From Bacilli bacterium (GTDB lineage Bacteria; Bacillota_I; Bacilli_A; RF39; UBA660): 64,000 bases of DNA. Both the position numbers and the translations under genes were made by a program. Within the stretch, counting starts at the first letter, position 1, and every line of letters starts with the position of its first letter. Shown piece by piece: positions 7,527-15,017 of the stretch. Where the stretch lies: positions 31,875 through 95,874 of the forward strand of contig JAFXZI010000007.1 of the NCBI GenBank assembly GCA_017541325.1, written 5' to 3'. The notes under the pieces are model-generated. The model saw nothing but the letters and a program-made list of their open reading frames with translations. It had not been told where the DNA came from and made no database searches.

Positions 7527-8579
7527 ATGAAGGATAAATTATGGGTTCTATTATGTATGATAATTGTTTTTGGTTTAGGTGCAGGAACAATGTATTTTAT
7601 AGGTAATAAGTATCTAAATAAACCAGAAAAAACAACAAAAGAAATTGTTGAAAAAAGAGATGTAACTATTACTGATAACACTGGTATATCTGAAGCAGTT
7701 GATAAAGTATATAATACCGTTGTAATGATAAAGACTTATAGAAATGGTAGAATTTATGGAAGCGGAAGTGGTGTTATATATAAAATAGATGATAAATTTG
7801 GTTATATAATGACTAATTACCACGTTGTAGATGAATCCACTAGTATAAAAGTTAGATTTTATAATGAAGAAGAATTAGATGGAAAAGTAATGGGTGGAGA
7901 CAAATGGCTTGATATAGCAATTGTTAGAGTAGATAAAAAAGATTACTTAAAGAAGGCTGAAATTGGTTCAAGTGATAAATTAAAAATGGGAGATACAGTT
8001 TTTGCAGTTGGTACACCTGTTGGAGAAGAGTATTATAATACAATAACTAGAGGTATTGTATCTGGAATAGATAGAAAAGTAACTCTTTCAGTTGAAACTA
8101 AAGAAGATTGGGTTATGAAAGCTATTCAAGTAGATGCTGCTATAAATCCTGGAAATAGTGGAGGGCCTTTATTTAATGCATCGGGAGAAGTTGTAGGAAT
8201 TAATTCAGTTAAATTAATTGATAGTAAAATTGAGGGAATGGGATTTTCTATTAAGATAGAAGATGCTATGGAATATGCTACAACTTTTGAAAATGGAAAA
8301 GAAATAGAAAGACCTTTACTAGGAATAAGATTAGTAAATACTTCTAATTATGATTATGGAGTAGAAGTAATAAGTATTGAAAAAAATAGTGGTGCAGAAA
8401 AGTCTGATTTAAAAGCAGGAGATATTATTATAAAAATAGGTAAAGAAAAAATAATAAATCAAGCTTATTTAAAATATGTTCTTTATAGTTATAAAGTAGG
8501 AGATAAAATAGAAGTAACTTATTTAAGAGGTGGAAAAGAACAAAAAACAGAAGTAACACTAACTAAAAATAATGGCTAA
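7527..8579 (+). CDS. HtrA/DegP-type membrane-anchored serine protease
   Basis: 350 residues. An N-terminal transmembrane anchor (about 6-27) is followed by a trypsin-like domain with the full catalytic triad: H99 (NYHVVD), D129 (LDIAIV) and S211 (GNSGGP). One PDZ domain (about 255-345, GVEVISIEKNSGAEKSDLKAGDIIIKIG) closes the protein. This is the standard architecture of Firmicute HtrA/HtrB quality-control proteases acting on misfolded proteins at the outer face of the membrane. It follows the Abi-like gene by 2 nt and ends in its own terminator. Confidence 0.95.
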   Translation: MKDKLWVLLCMIIVFGLGAGTMYFIGNKYLNKPEKTTKEIVEKRDVTITDNTGISEAVDKVYNTVVMIKTYRNGRIYGSGSGVIYKIDDKFGYIMTNYHVVDESTSIKVRFYNEEELDGKVMGGDKWLDIAIVRVDKKDYLKKAEIGSSDKLKMGDTVFAVGTPVGEEYYNTITRGIVSGIDRKVTLSVETKEDWVMKAIQVDAAINPGNSGGPLFNASGEVVGINSVKLIDSKIEGMGFSIKIEDAMEYATTFENGKEIERPLLGIRLVNTSNYDYGVEVISIEKNSGAEKSDLKAGDIIIKIGKEKIINQAYLKYVLYSYKVGDKIEVTYLRGGKEQKTEVTLTKNNG

Positions 8580-8600
8580 TATTTAGTCATTATTTTTTTT
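8571..8600 (+). terminator. Terminator after htrA-like gene
   Basis: AATGGCTAA (8571-8579) pairs with TTAGTCATT (8583-8591) with one G-U pair, followed by eight T. The 5' arm encodes the last codons. Confidence 0.88.
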
Positions 8601-8601
8601 A

Positions 8602-8610
8602 TGATATAAT
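8602..8610 (+). promoter_or_regulatory. Extended -10 promoter of 8627 gene
   Basis: TGATATAAT, 16 nt before the ATG at 8627. Confidence 0.7.
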
Positions 8611-8626
8611 TACTTTGGGTGGTATT

Positions 8627-9544
8627 ATGAGAGATAGTAAGTTATTTAGAATTATTCTATACTTATTATTAGTTGGTTGTATTATTACATATGTAAAACT
8701 ATATATTATAGATAAACCTAAAAATAATTATGTAGATTTACCAAAGAAAGTTACAGATGTAAAATGGTATAAGTTTAATGATCAATCAACTATTGAGTTC
8801 TCTATAGGAAATATAAAAACTACAGATGACTCTTTAGCGGAATGTACTAAATATTCTTATGATAAAAAGAATAATAAAATTACTTTAAATTGTAATGAAG
8901 TTGATATGAAATTATTAAACGTAGATAAATATAAATTAATGCTTATGATGGATCGTGGTAATAAATCTACAACTATTACTTATTACAAGTATAAAGAGAT
9001 AATAGATTATATGAATGAAAATAATCTTACAAGTATTACTGAAAGTGAAATCGAAGAAAATGTTATTTTACCTAAAAAGATAAATAGTAATGATTATAAA
9101 AATGCAGAGATGAATAAACTAACTGTTATAAAAGAATTGACAGTAAGTGATTTATCAGAAAAATTAAATGGGAATAATAATATAATACTAATTATTAATC
9201 CAAATATGAAAACGTCTTCATTTAATATAATACCTATATTTATAAATTGGATGGAAAACTATGATAATTATTCATTTTATTATATAAATGGAAATAATAT
9301 AAATATTAATGATCAAACTCTTTTAGATCAACTTGATGATACAAATATAAAAGATTATATAGTAGGACTTAATGATCTAAATATTATACAGGTAAAAGAT
9401 AATAAATATGAATTTTTAAATATTAGTATTAATACTACTATTAATCAAGATACAGTATTTGATTGTAAAGATGATTGTAATGAAATTGACTTAACTATAA
9501 AAAGAGGAGAAGAAGAGATTCTTCTAGAAGAATTATTTAATTAA
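8627..9544 (+). CDS. Single-span membrane protein of unknown function
   Basis: 305 residues. One N-terminal membrane segment (about 7-25, FRIILYLLLVGCIITYVKL) precedes an extracytoplasmic region of about 275 residues, rich in Asn, Lys and Ile. A central part (about 165-235) with NNIILIINPN and YSFYYING strands could be a thioredoxin-like fold without the Cys pair; this is only a guess. A CKDDCN pair near residue 285 could form a disulfide. The start ATG 8627 is preceded by GGGTGGT. I do not recognise the family. Confidence 0.7.
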   Translation: MRDSKLFRIILYLLLVGCIITYVKLYIIDKPKNNYVDLPKKVTDVKWYKFNDQSTIEFSIGNIKTTDDSLAECTKYSYDKKNNKITLNCNEVDMKLLNVDKYKLMLMMDRGNKSTTITYYKYKEIIDYMNENNLTSITESEIEENVILPKKINSNDYKNAEMNKLTVIKELTVSDLSEKLNGNNNIILIINPNMKTSSFNIIPIFINWMENYDNYSFYYINGNNININDQTLLDQLDDTNIKDYIVGLNDLNIIQVKDNKYEFLNISINTTINQDTVFDCKDDCNEIDLTIKRGEEEILLEELFN

Positions 9545-9572
9545 AAAAGAGACTCAGGTCTCTTTATTTTTT
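9543..9572. terminator. Bidirectional terminator between convergent genes
   Basis: AAAGAGAC (9546-9553) and GTCTCTTT (9558-9565) with T-rich DNA on one side and A-rich DNA on the other, between the 8627 gene and the minus-strand TetR gene. Confidence 0.85.
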
Positions 9573-10127
9573 ATATATAAATTTTCTTGCACCATATATG
9601 CTTAATTTTTCTATAGATCTAGATAAATCATCTATACTCATATCAAAATTGTTTTTAACCCAATAATTAAGCATTCCTAAAGCCCCATTAAAGACAAATA
9701 CAATAGCATATTCTACTTCATCATCACTAATATCTATATCATCTGTTTTCCACTTCTCTAAGCATTTTTCGTAGGCTACTTCAAGTACATCATTTAAGAA
9801 ATACATATTATTATTAGTATTAAATAATATATTTACTAATTTCTTATTATTATAAAAAATAGTTAGAATTTCATGAGCAAAACTATATACTGAATAGTCT
9901 GTTAAATTTAATATAGGTTGACTATTTTTTATTTGATCCATAAATTCATCTTCTATTTTTTTAAGTAGGTCATATACATCTAAATAATATCTATAAAAAG
10001 TAGCACGATTTATATCTGCAATTTCACATATTTCTGTAACAGTTATATTAGATATATCTTTTTTTTCCAGTAAACTTAAGAATGTATCTTTTATAACTTT
10101 TTGGGTATATTTTACTCTTCTATCCAT
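9564..10127 (-). CDS. TetR-family regulator
   Basis: 187 residues. The N-terminal TetR HTH (about 8-52; VTEICEIADINRATFYRYYLDVYDLL) is well conserved, and the remaining helical domain resembles the TetR_C group of DhaS-like regulators. RBS AAAAGGAG. It is transcribed divergently from the acyl-CoA synthetase at 10,273, and the intergenic region carries a 15-bp palindrome on that gene's -35, so it probably represses the synthetase. The ligand is unknown; an acyl-CoA or related compound would fit the context. Confidence 0.92.
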   Translation of the reverse strand: MDRRVKYTQKVIKDTFLSLLEKKDISNITVTEICEIADINRATFYRYYLDVYDLLKKIEDEFMDQIKNSQPILNLTDYSVYSFAHEILTIFYNNKKLVNILFNTNNNMYFLNDVLEVAYEKCLEKWKTDDIDISDDEVEYAIVFVFNGALGMLNYWVKNNFDMSIDDLSRSIEKLSIYGARKFIYKK

Positions 10128-10197
10128 AAAAAATTCTCCTTTTTAAACAAAAAAATCTAAAATGTTTAATAAATAACAAAATTAAAAAAATTGATTA

Positions 10198-10226
10198 TTG
10201 TATGTAATACAAGTAAATTATATAAT
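10198..10226 (+). promoter_or_regulatory. Acyl-CoA synthetase promoter overlapping a palindromic operator
   Basis: TTGTAT (10198-10203), 17-nt spacer, TATAAT (10221-10226). The -35 is the left arm of the palindrome TTGTATGTAATACAA (10198-10212), 6-bp arms around a 3-bp centre. The divergent TetR regulator is the obvious candidate to bind it and block RNA polymerase. Confidence 0.65.
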
Positions 10227-10272
10227 ATAAATGTAACTTATTCAACAAATGTTTAAAAAGGAGACTTAATAA

Positions 10273-11994
10273 ATGAAGATTATTGATAACATAAAGAGTA
10301 AAGTTTTTAAAGAAAAAAGATGGGAAAAGTTTTATCCAAAAGATAAAAGAAATGTAGAAGTTCCTAATATGTCTTTATATGAATACATATTAGAAAACAA
10401 TAAAACTAACTTAGATAAAGCTGCACTTAATTATTTTGGAAATAAAACTAGTTATAGAACTCTATTAACTGAGATTGATTTATGTGCAAAATCTCTTCGT
10501 AGTCAAGGAGTTAGATCTGGAGATGTAGTAAGTATATGTATGGCTAATACTCCAGAAGCAGTTATTTCTTTCTATGCAGTATCTAAAATAGGTGCTATTG
10601 CAAATATGATCCATCCATTATCTGCTGAAGAAGAAATAAAAGATTCGTTAAATGCTACTAATACAGTAATACTTATTACAATGAATATTAATTATAAAAA
10701 AATTAAGAATATAATAGATGAAACAAAGGTATATAAAGTTGTTATAGTATCTGCCAAGGATTCTATGCCTCTTCTTATGGGAATGGGATATTATTTACTT
10801 GAAGATAGAAAAGTAGAAGTATCTAAAAGTAATGAACAATTTATGTCTTGGAAAAAATTCATGGAAAAAGGAAAAAGATACAATACTAAGGTTTTAGTAA
10901 ATACTACTAAAGATCAACCAGCTGTAATACTTCATAGTGGTGGAACTAGTGGTACTCCAAAACATATTTTACTATCTAATGGTAATTTAAATGTAGTTCC
11001 TGAACAAGCTAAAATTGCTCTTCCAGACATTGATAAAACAGATTCGTTCCTATCTATTCTTCCATTCTTCCATTGTTTTGGACTTGTAGAATGTCTTCAC
11101 TTCCCATTATCTCAAGGACTTGAAGTAATTCTTGTTCCAAAATTTGATGCAGGAAGATTTGATAAATTAATAACTAAATATAAACCAACTGTTATTCCTG
11201 GTGTACCTACTTTGTTTGAAGCAATGATATCTAATAAACATATGGATAAGATAGATTTTTCTAATATTAAATATATTGTTTCTGGTGGTGACTCTTTAAA
11301 TGAGGAAAAGAATGTTGCAGTAAACAAATTCTTAGCAGAACATCATTGTAAGAAGAATATTGTACAAGGATATGGACTAACAGAAGCTAGTGGAGGAATT
11401 ATATTTAGTGGACTTGAAACATCTAAAGTAATGGGTGCTGTAGGAATTCCTCTTCCAGGAAATGATTTAAAAATAATTGATGTTAATACTAAAGAAGAAC
11501 TATCTCCTGGAGAAGCTGGTGAAATAGTAGTAAGTGGACCATCTGTAATGATTGGTTACTTAAATAATGAAAAAGAAACTAATGATATTCTAGAAAAAGA
11601 TAAAAAAGGTAAAGTATGGGTTCATACTGGAGATATGGGTTATATTAATGAAGATGGAGTATTATTCTTTGTTCAAAGAATTAAAAGACTTATTATCGTA
11701 TCTGGTTATAATGTATTCCCATCTCACTTAGAAGATGTTATAAATAAACATGAATATGTATTAAATTCTTGTGTAGTTGGTGTACCACACCCATATAAGG
11801 TACAAGTACCTAAAGCATATATTGTATTAAAAAATGGTATTAAGCCAACTGCAAAAGTTAAAAAAGAAATAAAAGAATATTGTGAAAAGAATTTAGCTAA
11901 ATATATGTTACCAAAAGATTATGTATTTAGAGAATCTCTTCCTAAAACTATGATTGGTAAAGTAGATTATAGAAAATTAGAAGAAGAAGAATAA
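10273..11994 (+). CDS. Acyl-CoA synthetase / AMP-dependent ligase
   Basis: 573 residues of the adenylate-forming superfamily: P-loop HSGGTSGTPK (about 221-230), the YGLTEASGG motif, the HTGDMGYINEDG motif and the C-terminal KTMIGKVDYRKL lysine that catalyses adenylation. It activates a carboxylic acid as acyl-AMP and transfers it to CoA; length and order fit fatty-acyl-CoA ligases. No N-terminal signal, so cytoplasmic. RBS AAAAAGGAGAC. Divergent TetR gene and palindrome suggest substrate-responsive control. The physiological substrate cannot be read from the sequence. Confidence 0.92.
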   Translation: MKIIDNIKSKVFKEKRWEKFYPKDKRNVEVPNMSLYEYILENNKTNLDKAALNYFGNKTSYRTLLTEIDLCAKSLRSQGVRSGDVVSICMANTPEAVISFYAVSKIGAIANMIHPLSAEEEIKDSLNATNTVILITMNINYKKIKNIIDETKVYKVVIVSAKDSMPLLMGMGYYLLEDRKVEVSKSNEQFMSWKKFMEKGKRYNTKVLVNTTKDQPAVILHSGGTSGTPKHILLSNGNLNVVPEQAKIALPDIDKTDSFLSILPFFHCFGLVECLHFPLSQGLEVILVPKFDAGRFDKLITKYKPTVIPGVPTLFEAMISNKHMDKIDFSNIKYIVSGGDSLNEEKNVAVNKFLAEHHCKKNIVQGYGLTEASGGIIFSGLETSKVMGAVGIPLPGNDLKIIDVNTKEELSPGEAGEIVVSGPSVMIGYLNNEKETNDILEKDKKGKVWVHTGDMGYINEDGVLFFVQRIKRLIIVSGYNVFPSHLEDVINKHEYVLNSCVVGVPHPYKVQVPKAYIVLKNGIKPTAKVKKEIKEYCEKNLAKYMLPKDYVFRESLPKTMIGKVDYRKLEEEE

Positions 11995-12005
11995 AATAAA
12001 AAAAC

Positions 12006-12033
12006 TTGTGCATAAATATATTTATGATATAAT
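12006..12033 (+). promoter_or_regulatory. Promoter of tRNA-Trp
   Basis: TTGTGC (12006-12011), 16-nt spacer, TATAAT (12028-12033) preceded by TGA; ends 18 nt before the tRNA. Confidence 0.7.
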
Positions 12034-12051
12034 ATTTATGTACAAATTTTT

Positions 12052-12125
12052 AGGGGATTAGTTAAATGGTATAATAGGAGTCTCCAAAACTTTAGTTGGG
12101 AGTTCGATTCTCTCATCCCCTGCCA
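12052..12125 (+). tRNA. tRNA-Trp (anticodon CCA)
   Basis: The acceptor arms AGGGGAT (12052-12058) and ATCCCCT (12115-12121) pair fully, followed by discriminator G and an encoded CCA (12123-12125). The anticodon loop CTCCAAA puts CCA at 12084-12086, on a 5-bp stem with G-U pairs. The T-loop TTCGATT is present. A CCA anticodon reads only UGG, consistent with TGA being a stop codon here. It is the only tRNA seen and sits immediately upstream of the accessory region. Confidence 0.95.
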
Positions 12126-12136
12126 TTATGTAATTT

Positions 12137-12167
12137 ACTCGAACTTTTTAGTAATAAAAAGTCGAGT
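12137..12167 (+). repeat. Inverted repeat downstream of tRNA-Trp
   Basis: ACTCGA plus CTTTTT pairs with AAAAAG plus TCGAGT, with one bulged A, around a short loop. It is not followed by a good T-tract, so it may be an RNA 3' end, a processing site or a recombination-related palindrome. Confidence 0.6.
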
Positions 12168-12205
12168 TTAACTATATATTTCAAGGCAAACGAAAGAATG
12201 CGATA

Positions 12206-12241
12206 AAAAAATCCATCAGTTCGAAAGGACGGTGGATTTTT
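12206..12241 (+). terminator. Strong hairpin with GAAA loop, terminator or SD-masking element
   Basis: AAAAATCCATC then GTTC, a GAAA loop, GGAC and GGTGGATTTTT form a near-continuous stem with one bulged A (12218), ending in a T-tract. It could end the tRNA transcript. Its 3' arm also contains GGTGGA, placed 9 nt before the GTG at 12246, so it could mask that gene's ribosome binding site. Confidence 0.65.
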
Positions 12242-12245
12242 CATT

Positions 12246-12521
12246 GTGTTAGAAATTAGAAAAGATATAATTCCTTATGATTACAAGGTAAAAGACAGGT
12301 TAGAATTCATTTGTAAGTATGCTAACCGAGATGCGCGATTTTTTAATGGTAATGTAATATCAATTGAAAGAACTAATTTACATTATGTAGAACCTCATAG
12401 ATTATATGTAGGAAAGCATTTATTTTTATTCTTTAATTATAGGAAAGAAGTATATTATCAAACATTAGAAACAAAAATTGAATTCAAAGACTTAACTAAT
12501 TTTATAAAAAGCCTAGATTAG
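12246..12521 (+). CDS. Small protein of unknown function in the accessory region
   Basis: 91 residues, no transmembrane segment or signal, with several aromatic residues (Tyr and Phe) and mixed charge. The start is GTG 12246, 9 nt after GGTGGA inside a stable hairpin. It lies between tRNA-Trp and the serine recombinase leader, with no close partner, and may belong to the mobile element. I do not recognise the family. The reading frame is open with good codon use, so it is probably real. Confidence 0.6.
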   Translation: MLEIRKDIIPYDYKVKDRLEFICKYANRDARFFNGNVISIERTNLHYVEPHRLYVGKHLFLFFNYRKEVYYQTLETKIEFKDLTNFIKSLD

Positions 12522-12530
12522 ACCTAAATA

Positions 12531-12558
12531 TTGACATTTTCTTAAAAATGTATAGAAT
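12531..12558 (+). promoter_or_regulatory. Consensus-like promoter of recombinase leader
   Basis: TTGACA (12531-12536), 16-nt spacer, TAGAAT (12553-12558). It is the only obvious promoter for the leader ORF and the serine recombinase. Confidence 0.75.
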
Positions 12559-12600
12559 AAATAACTAACAAAGAACATTGTTCATGAAATGGGGGATAAC

Positions 12601-12672
12601 ATGAATATCTTTATTAGAAAAAAAGAAAAGTTAATTTATTTTATCGATTTTATCAAGGAGATGAGGGACTAA
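12601..12672 (+). CDS. Putative 23-residue leader peptide
   Basis: ATG at 12601 with a good RBS (GGGGGATAAC), 23 codons, TAA at 12670-12672. It is rich in Lys, Ile and Phe (MNIFIRKKEKLIYF start). The 3' end of the ORF lies inside the 5' arm of the following hairpin (12655-12696), the usual geometry of a translated leader controlling an attenuator. No protein function is expected. Confidence 0.5.
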   Translation: MNIFIRKKEKLIYFIDFIKEMRD

Positions 12673-12696
12673 TTATTAGTGCTTTATCTCCTTTTT
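12655..12696 (+). promoter_or_regulatory. Terminator-like attenuator hairpin before serine recombinase
   Basis: AAGGAGAT (12655-12662) pairs with ATCTCCTT (12686-12693), followed by T residues to 12696. An inner ACTAA/TTAGT stem fills the loop. The hairpin overlaps the end of the leader ORF and lies 20 nt before the recombinase ATG, so ribosome position on the leader could decide read-through. The mechanism is inferred. Confidence 0.6.
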
Positions 12697-12716
12697 ATGT
12701 GGAAAGGAGTGGTTAG

Positions 12717-14591
12717 ATGAATAATGAAGAAAGAGTTTGTGCAATTTATTCAAGAGTATCTACTGAAGATCAAGCTCGCGAAGGATTTAGTCTTGGAGAA
12801 CAAAAGAAAAGACTAGAAGATTATTGTAAGGTAATGAATTATAAAATCTATGGTTTTTATGAAGATGGTGGAATAAGTGCTAAAACAGGTAATCATAGAC
12901 CAGAATTTGAACGAATGTTAGAAGATGGTAAAAATGGATGTTTCAATACTGTACTTGCTCTAAAACTTGATAGAATTAGTCGTAGTGTATTTGATATGGA
13001 AAGAATAAATAAGTTTTTTGAAGAAAACAATTTAACTTTAATTTGTTTATACGACCAATATGATACTTCAACAGCAAATGGAAGAATGATACAAAGAATT
13101 ATGACTAGTGTTGCTCAAAATGAAATTGAAAGAACTAGCGAGAGAACAAAAATAGGTTTAGATGGAGCAATAAAAGAAGGTCATATTCCTGGTAAAACTC
13201 CTGTAGGTTATTATCGTGATAATAAGAAACTAGCCGTAGATCCATTATCAAGTTTAGTAGTTGAAAGAGTGTTTAAATCATATGCAAGAGGTATATCACA
13301 TTATAAAATTGCAGAACAACTTAATAATGAAAAAGCATTGAATAAAACAAATTGGACAGACAATTCTATTAGAAGAATATTAGATAATCCAGTTTATAAA
13401 GGAGATTATTTAAGTAATAAAGGTAAGAAATCAGAAAAGTATTATGAAAATGTTTGCCCTGCTATTATTGATAAGGACTTATGGGAATATTGCCAAGACC
13501 AAGCACCAAGAAACTTAAAACATTATCAAAGAAACAAAGTATATTTATTTCTTCAAAAACTATGTTGTCCTAAATGTGGAAGAACAATGGGTGGTAAGGC
13601 AACAAGAAAGAAAAATGGTAAAGTTTATTACTATTATCATTGTATTTTTTGCAAAAAGAATATTGAAGAATCTATAATCGAAGAACAAATTATTAGAGAC
13701 TTAAATAATATTTTTGAATACGATGCAATTGTTCATCAATACTATTTCCCTTTGATAAAAAGCAAACTAGGTATTAAAGAAAAAAATTATGAAAAAGAAT
13801 TAAATAATTTAGAAAATAGAAAAAATAAGATAGCAGATTCTTATATTGATGGAACATTTGATAAAGAAATATATATTAAAAAAAGAGATGAAATTGAAGA
13901 AGATATTAGACATATAAAGAGATTAATGCTAGAAGAAAAACAAATAAGTAAAATGACTTTTGCAAGAGAAGATTTACTAGTAGATCGAGATTTAAAATAT
14001 ATTAATAAAATAGCTCTACCATTACTTTATGATAAGTTTGTTGATAATTGGAATGATACTTCAAGAGAAAAGAAGAACGAATTAGTAATGGATTATATAG
14101 ATACTATTGAGCTATTTGAAAAAAATTCAAATTATTATGTTAAAAAAATTAATTTTAGAAATTCATTTTATAATAAGTTTTCTGAATTATTTTGGGATGG
14201 ATTTATTGATTATGATATTTCTAAAAGGAATGATAAAAATGCACCAACAGTTAGGTTTAGTGAATATATTCCGAAAGAAAAGGTTAAGGAACATATTAAT
14301 AAATTAAGACATTTTTATACTGTAGATATTTACCCAGGAGTATTTGATTTTGATAAAGGACTATTAGATATTCAAATGCCAAGTACAGTTGAATTAGTTA
14401 GGATTTCTCCACAAGAGAAAGTAAAATATGAAAATGGTTATCATGGAATTAGTGAAGTTAATGCTATTGGAGTAGATATTTCTAAAAAAGAATTTATAGA
14501 TTTAGATGAAGATTTATTTGATAAAATGATAGAAAATATTGAAGAAATTATGGACGAAAATGATGAATTATATCTTATAGAAGACAAATAA
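12717..14591 (+). CDS. Large serine recombinase (TnpX/TndX-like)
   Basis: 624 residues. The resolvase domain has the nucleophile S15 in YSRVSTEDQ and catalytic arginines in LKLDRISRS (R86, R89). The recombinase domain follows (about 160-270), then a zinc ribbon with C284-C287 and C309-C312, and a charged region around 340-410 likely to be a coiled coil. The last 150 residues are less typical. Such enzymes excise and insert mobile elements through a 2-bp staggered core. RBS AAAGGAG. Preceded by a leader ORF and attenuator-like hairpin, followed by the mobilization genes. Confidence 0.93.
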   Translation: MNNEERVCAIYSRVSTEDQAREGFSLGEQKKRLEDYCKVMNYKIYGFYEDGGISAKTGNHRPEFERMLEDGKNGCFNTVLALKLDRISRSVFDMERINKFFEENNLTLICLYDQYDTSTANGRMIQRIMTSVAQNEIERTSERTKIGLDGAIKEGHIPGKTPVGYYRDNKKLAVDPLSSLVVERVFKSYARGISHYKIAEQLNNEKALNKTNWTDNSIRRILDNPVYKGDYLSNKGKKSEKYYENVCPAIIDKDLWEYCQDQAPRNLKHYQRNKVYLFLQKLCCPKCGRTMGGKATRKKNGKVYYYYHCIFCKKNIEESIIEEQIIRDLNNIFEYDAIVHQYYFPLIKSKLGIKEKNYEKELNNLENRKNKIADSYIDGTFDKEIYIKKRDEIEEDIRHIKRLMLEEKQISKMTFAREDLLVDRDLKYINKIALPLLYDKFVDNWNDTSREKKNELVMDYIDTIELFEKNSNYYVKKINFRNSFYNKFSELFWDGFIDYDISKRNDKNAPTVRFSEYIPKEKVKEHINKLRHFYTVDIYPGVFDFDKGLLDIQMPSTVELVRISPQEKVKYENGYHGISEVNAIGVDISKKEFIDLDEDLFDKMIENIEEIMDENDELYLIEDK

Positions 14592-14611
14592 TTTCTTTTT
14601 AAAAAGATAAT

Positions 14612-14686
14612 TAGCAAGCAACGGATTTGTACCCCTTACGAGGTAAATCCAACTATGGGGACACCCCAATCCCCGAAAGGAGTTTT
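14612..14686 (+). other. Candidate origin of transfer (oriT)
   Basis: This gap between recombinase and mobilization genes is unusually GC-rich for the window. It holds an inverted repeat GGATTT (14623-14628)/AAATCC (14645-14650) with inner TACC/GGTA, and a second hairpin TGGGG ACA CCCCA (14656-14668). Hairpins just upstream of the RHH/relaxase genes are where oriT lies in mobilizable elements. A nick site cannot be assigned by eye. Confidence 0.55.
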
Positions 14687-15007
14687 ATGAGAAGAAGAGA
14701 CAAAAGAATTGAGATTTATTTTAACGATGTAGAATTAAATAAACTAGATAATGATAGAGAAGAACTTGGATTATCTAGATCTGAATATATTAGATTATTA
14801 ATTCTTAGAAATAAAATTAATAAGAAAAATAATAAAGAGATTCTAAATGCAACTTTAGAACTTCAAAATGTAAAAGACTATCTTAAAAAGATAGATACTC
14901 AAATAGAAAAAGATGGAGAAATTAACTCTTATGTTCAAGTTGTTATTAAAGAGTCTTTAAATAACTTAAATAAAACAATGGAAATATTAAATAACAAAAT
15001 AGAATAG
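14687..15007 (+). CDS. MobC-like ribbon-helix-helix mobilization accessory protein
   Basis: 106 residues. The N-terminal RRRDKRIEIYFNDVELNKL strand plus SRSEYIRLLIL helix is a ribbon-helix-helix DNA-binding fold, followed by a helical tail. MobC-type proteins bind oriT and help the relaxase open the strands. The start is ATG 14687 with RBS AAAGGAG; an upstream in-frame ATG would extend coding into the oriT hairpins and is unlikely. The relaxase starts 10 nt downstream. Confidence 0.8.
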   Translation: MRRRDKRIEIYFNDVELNKLDNDREELGLSRSEYIRLLILRNKINKKNNKEILNATLELQNVKDYLKKIDTQIEKDGEINSYVQVVIKESLNNLNKTMEILNNKIE

Positions 15008-15017
15008 GAGGTGTAAG

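Noticed and set aside
12052-12125. tRNA-Trp 3' end as attachment site of a tyrosine integrase.
   Set aside because: The adjacent integrase is a serine recombinase, and no direct repeat of the tRNA 3' end was found downstream.
12184-12205. GGCAAACGAAAG...GCGA resembles the core of the c-di-GMP-I riboswitch.
   Set aside because: The required stems around the GAAA loop and the GGGACGCAAAGC half are absent, and the following hairpin is a simple terminator-like stem.
14107-14307. 66-codon ORF in another frame of the serine recombinase gene.
   Set aside because: Overlaps fully with the recombinase reading frame and has no RBS or recognisable domain.
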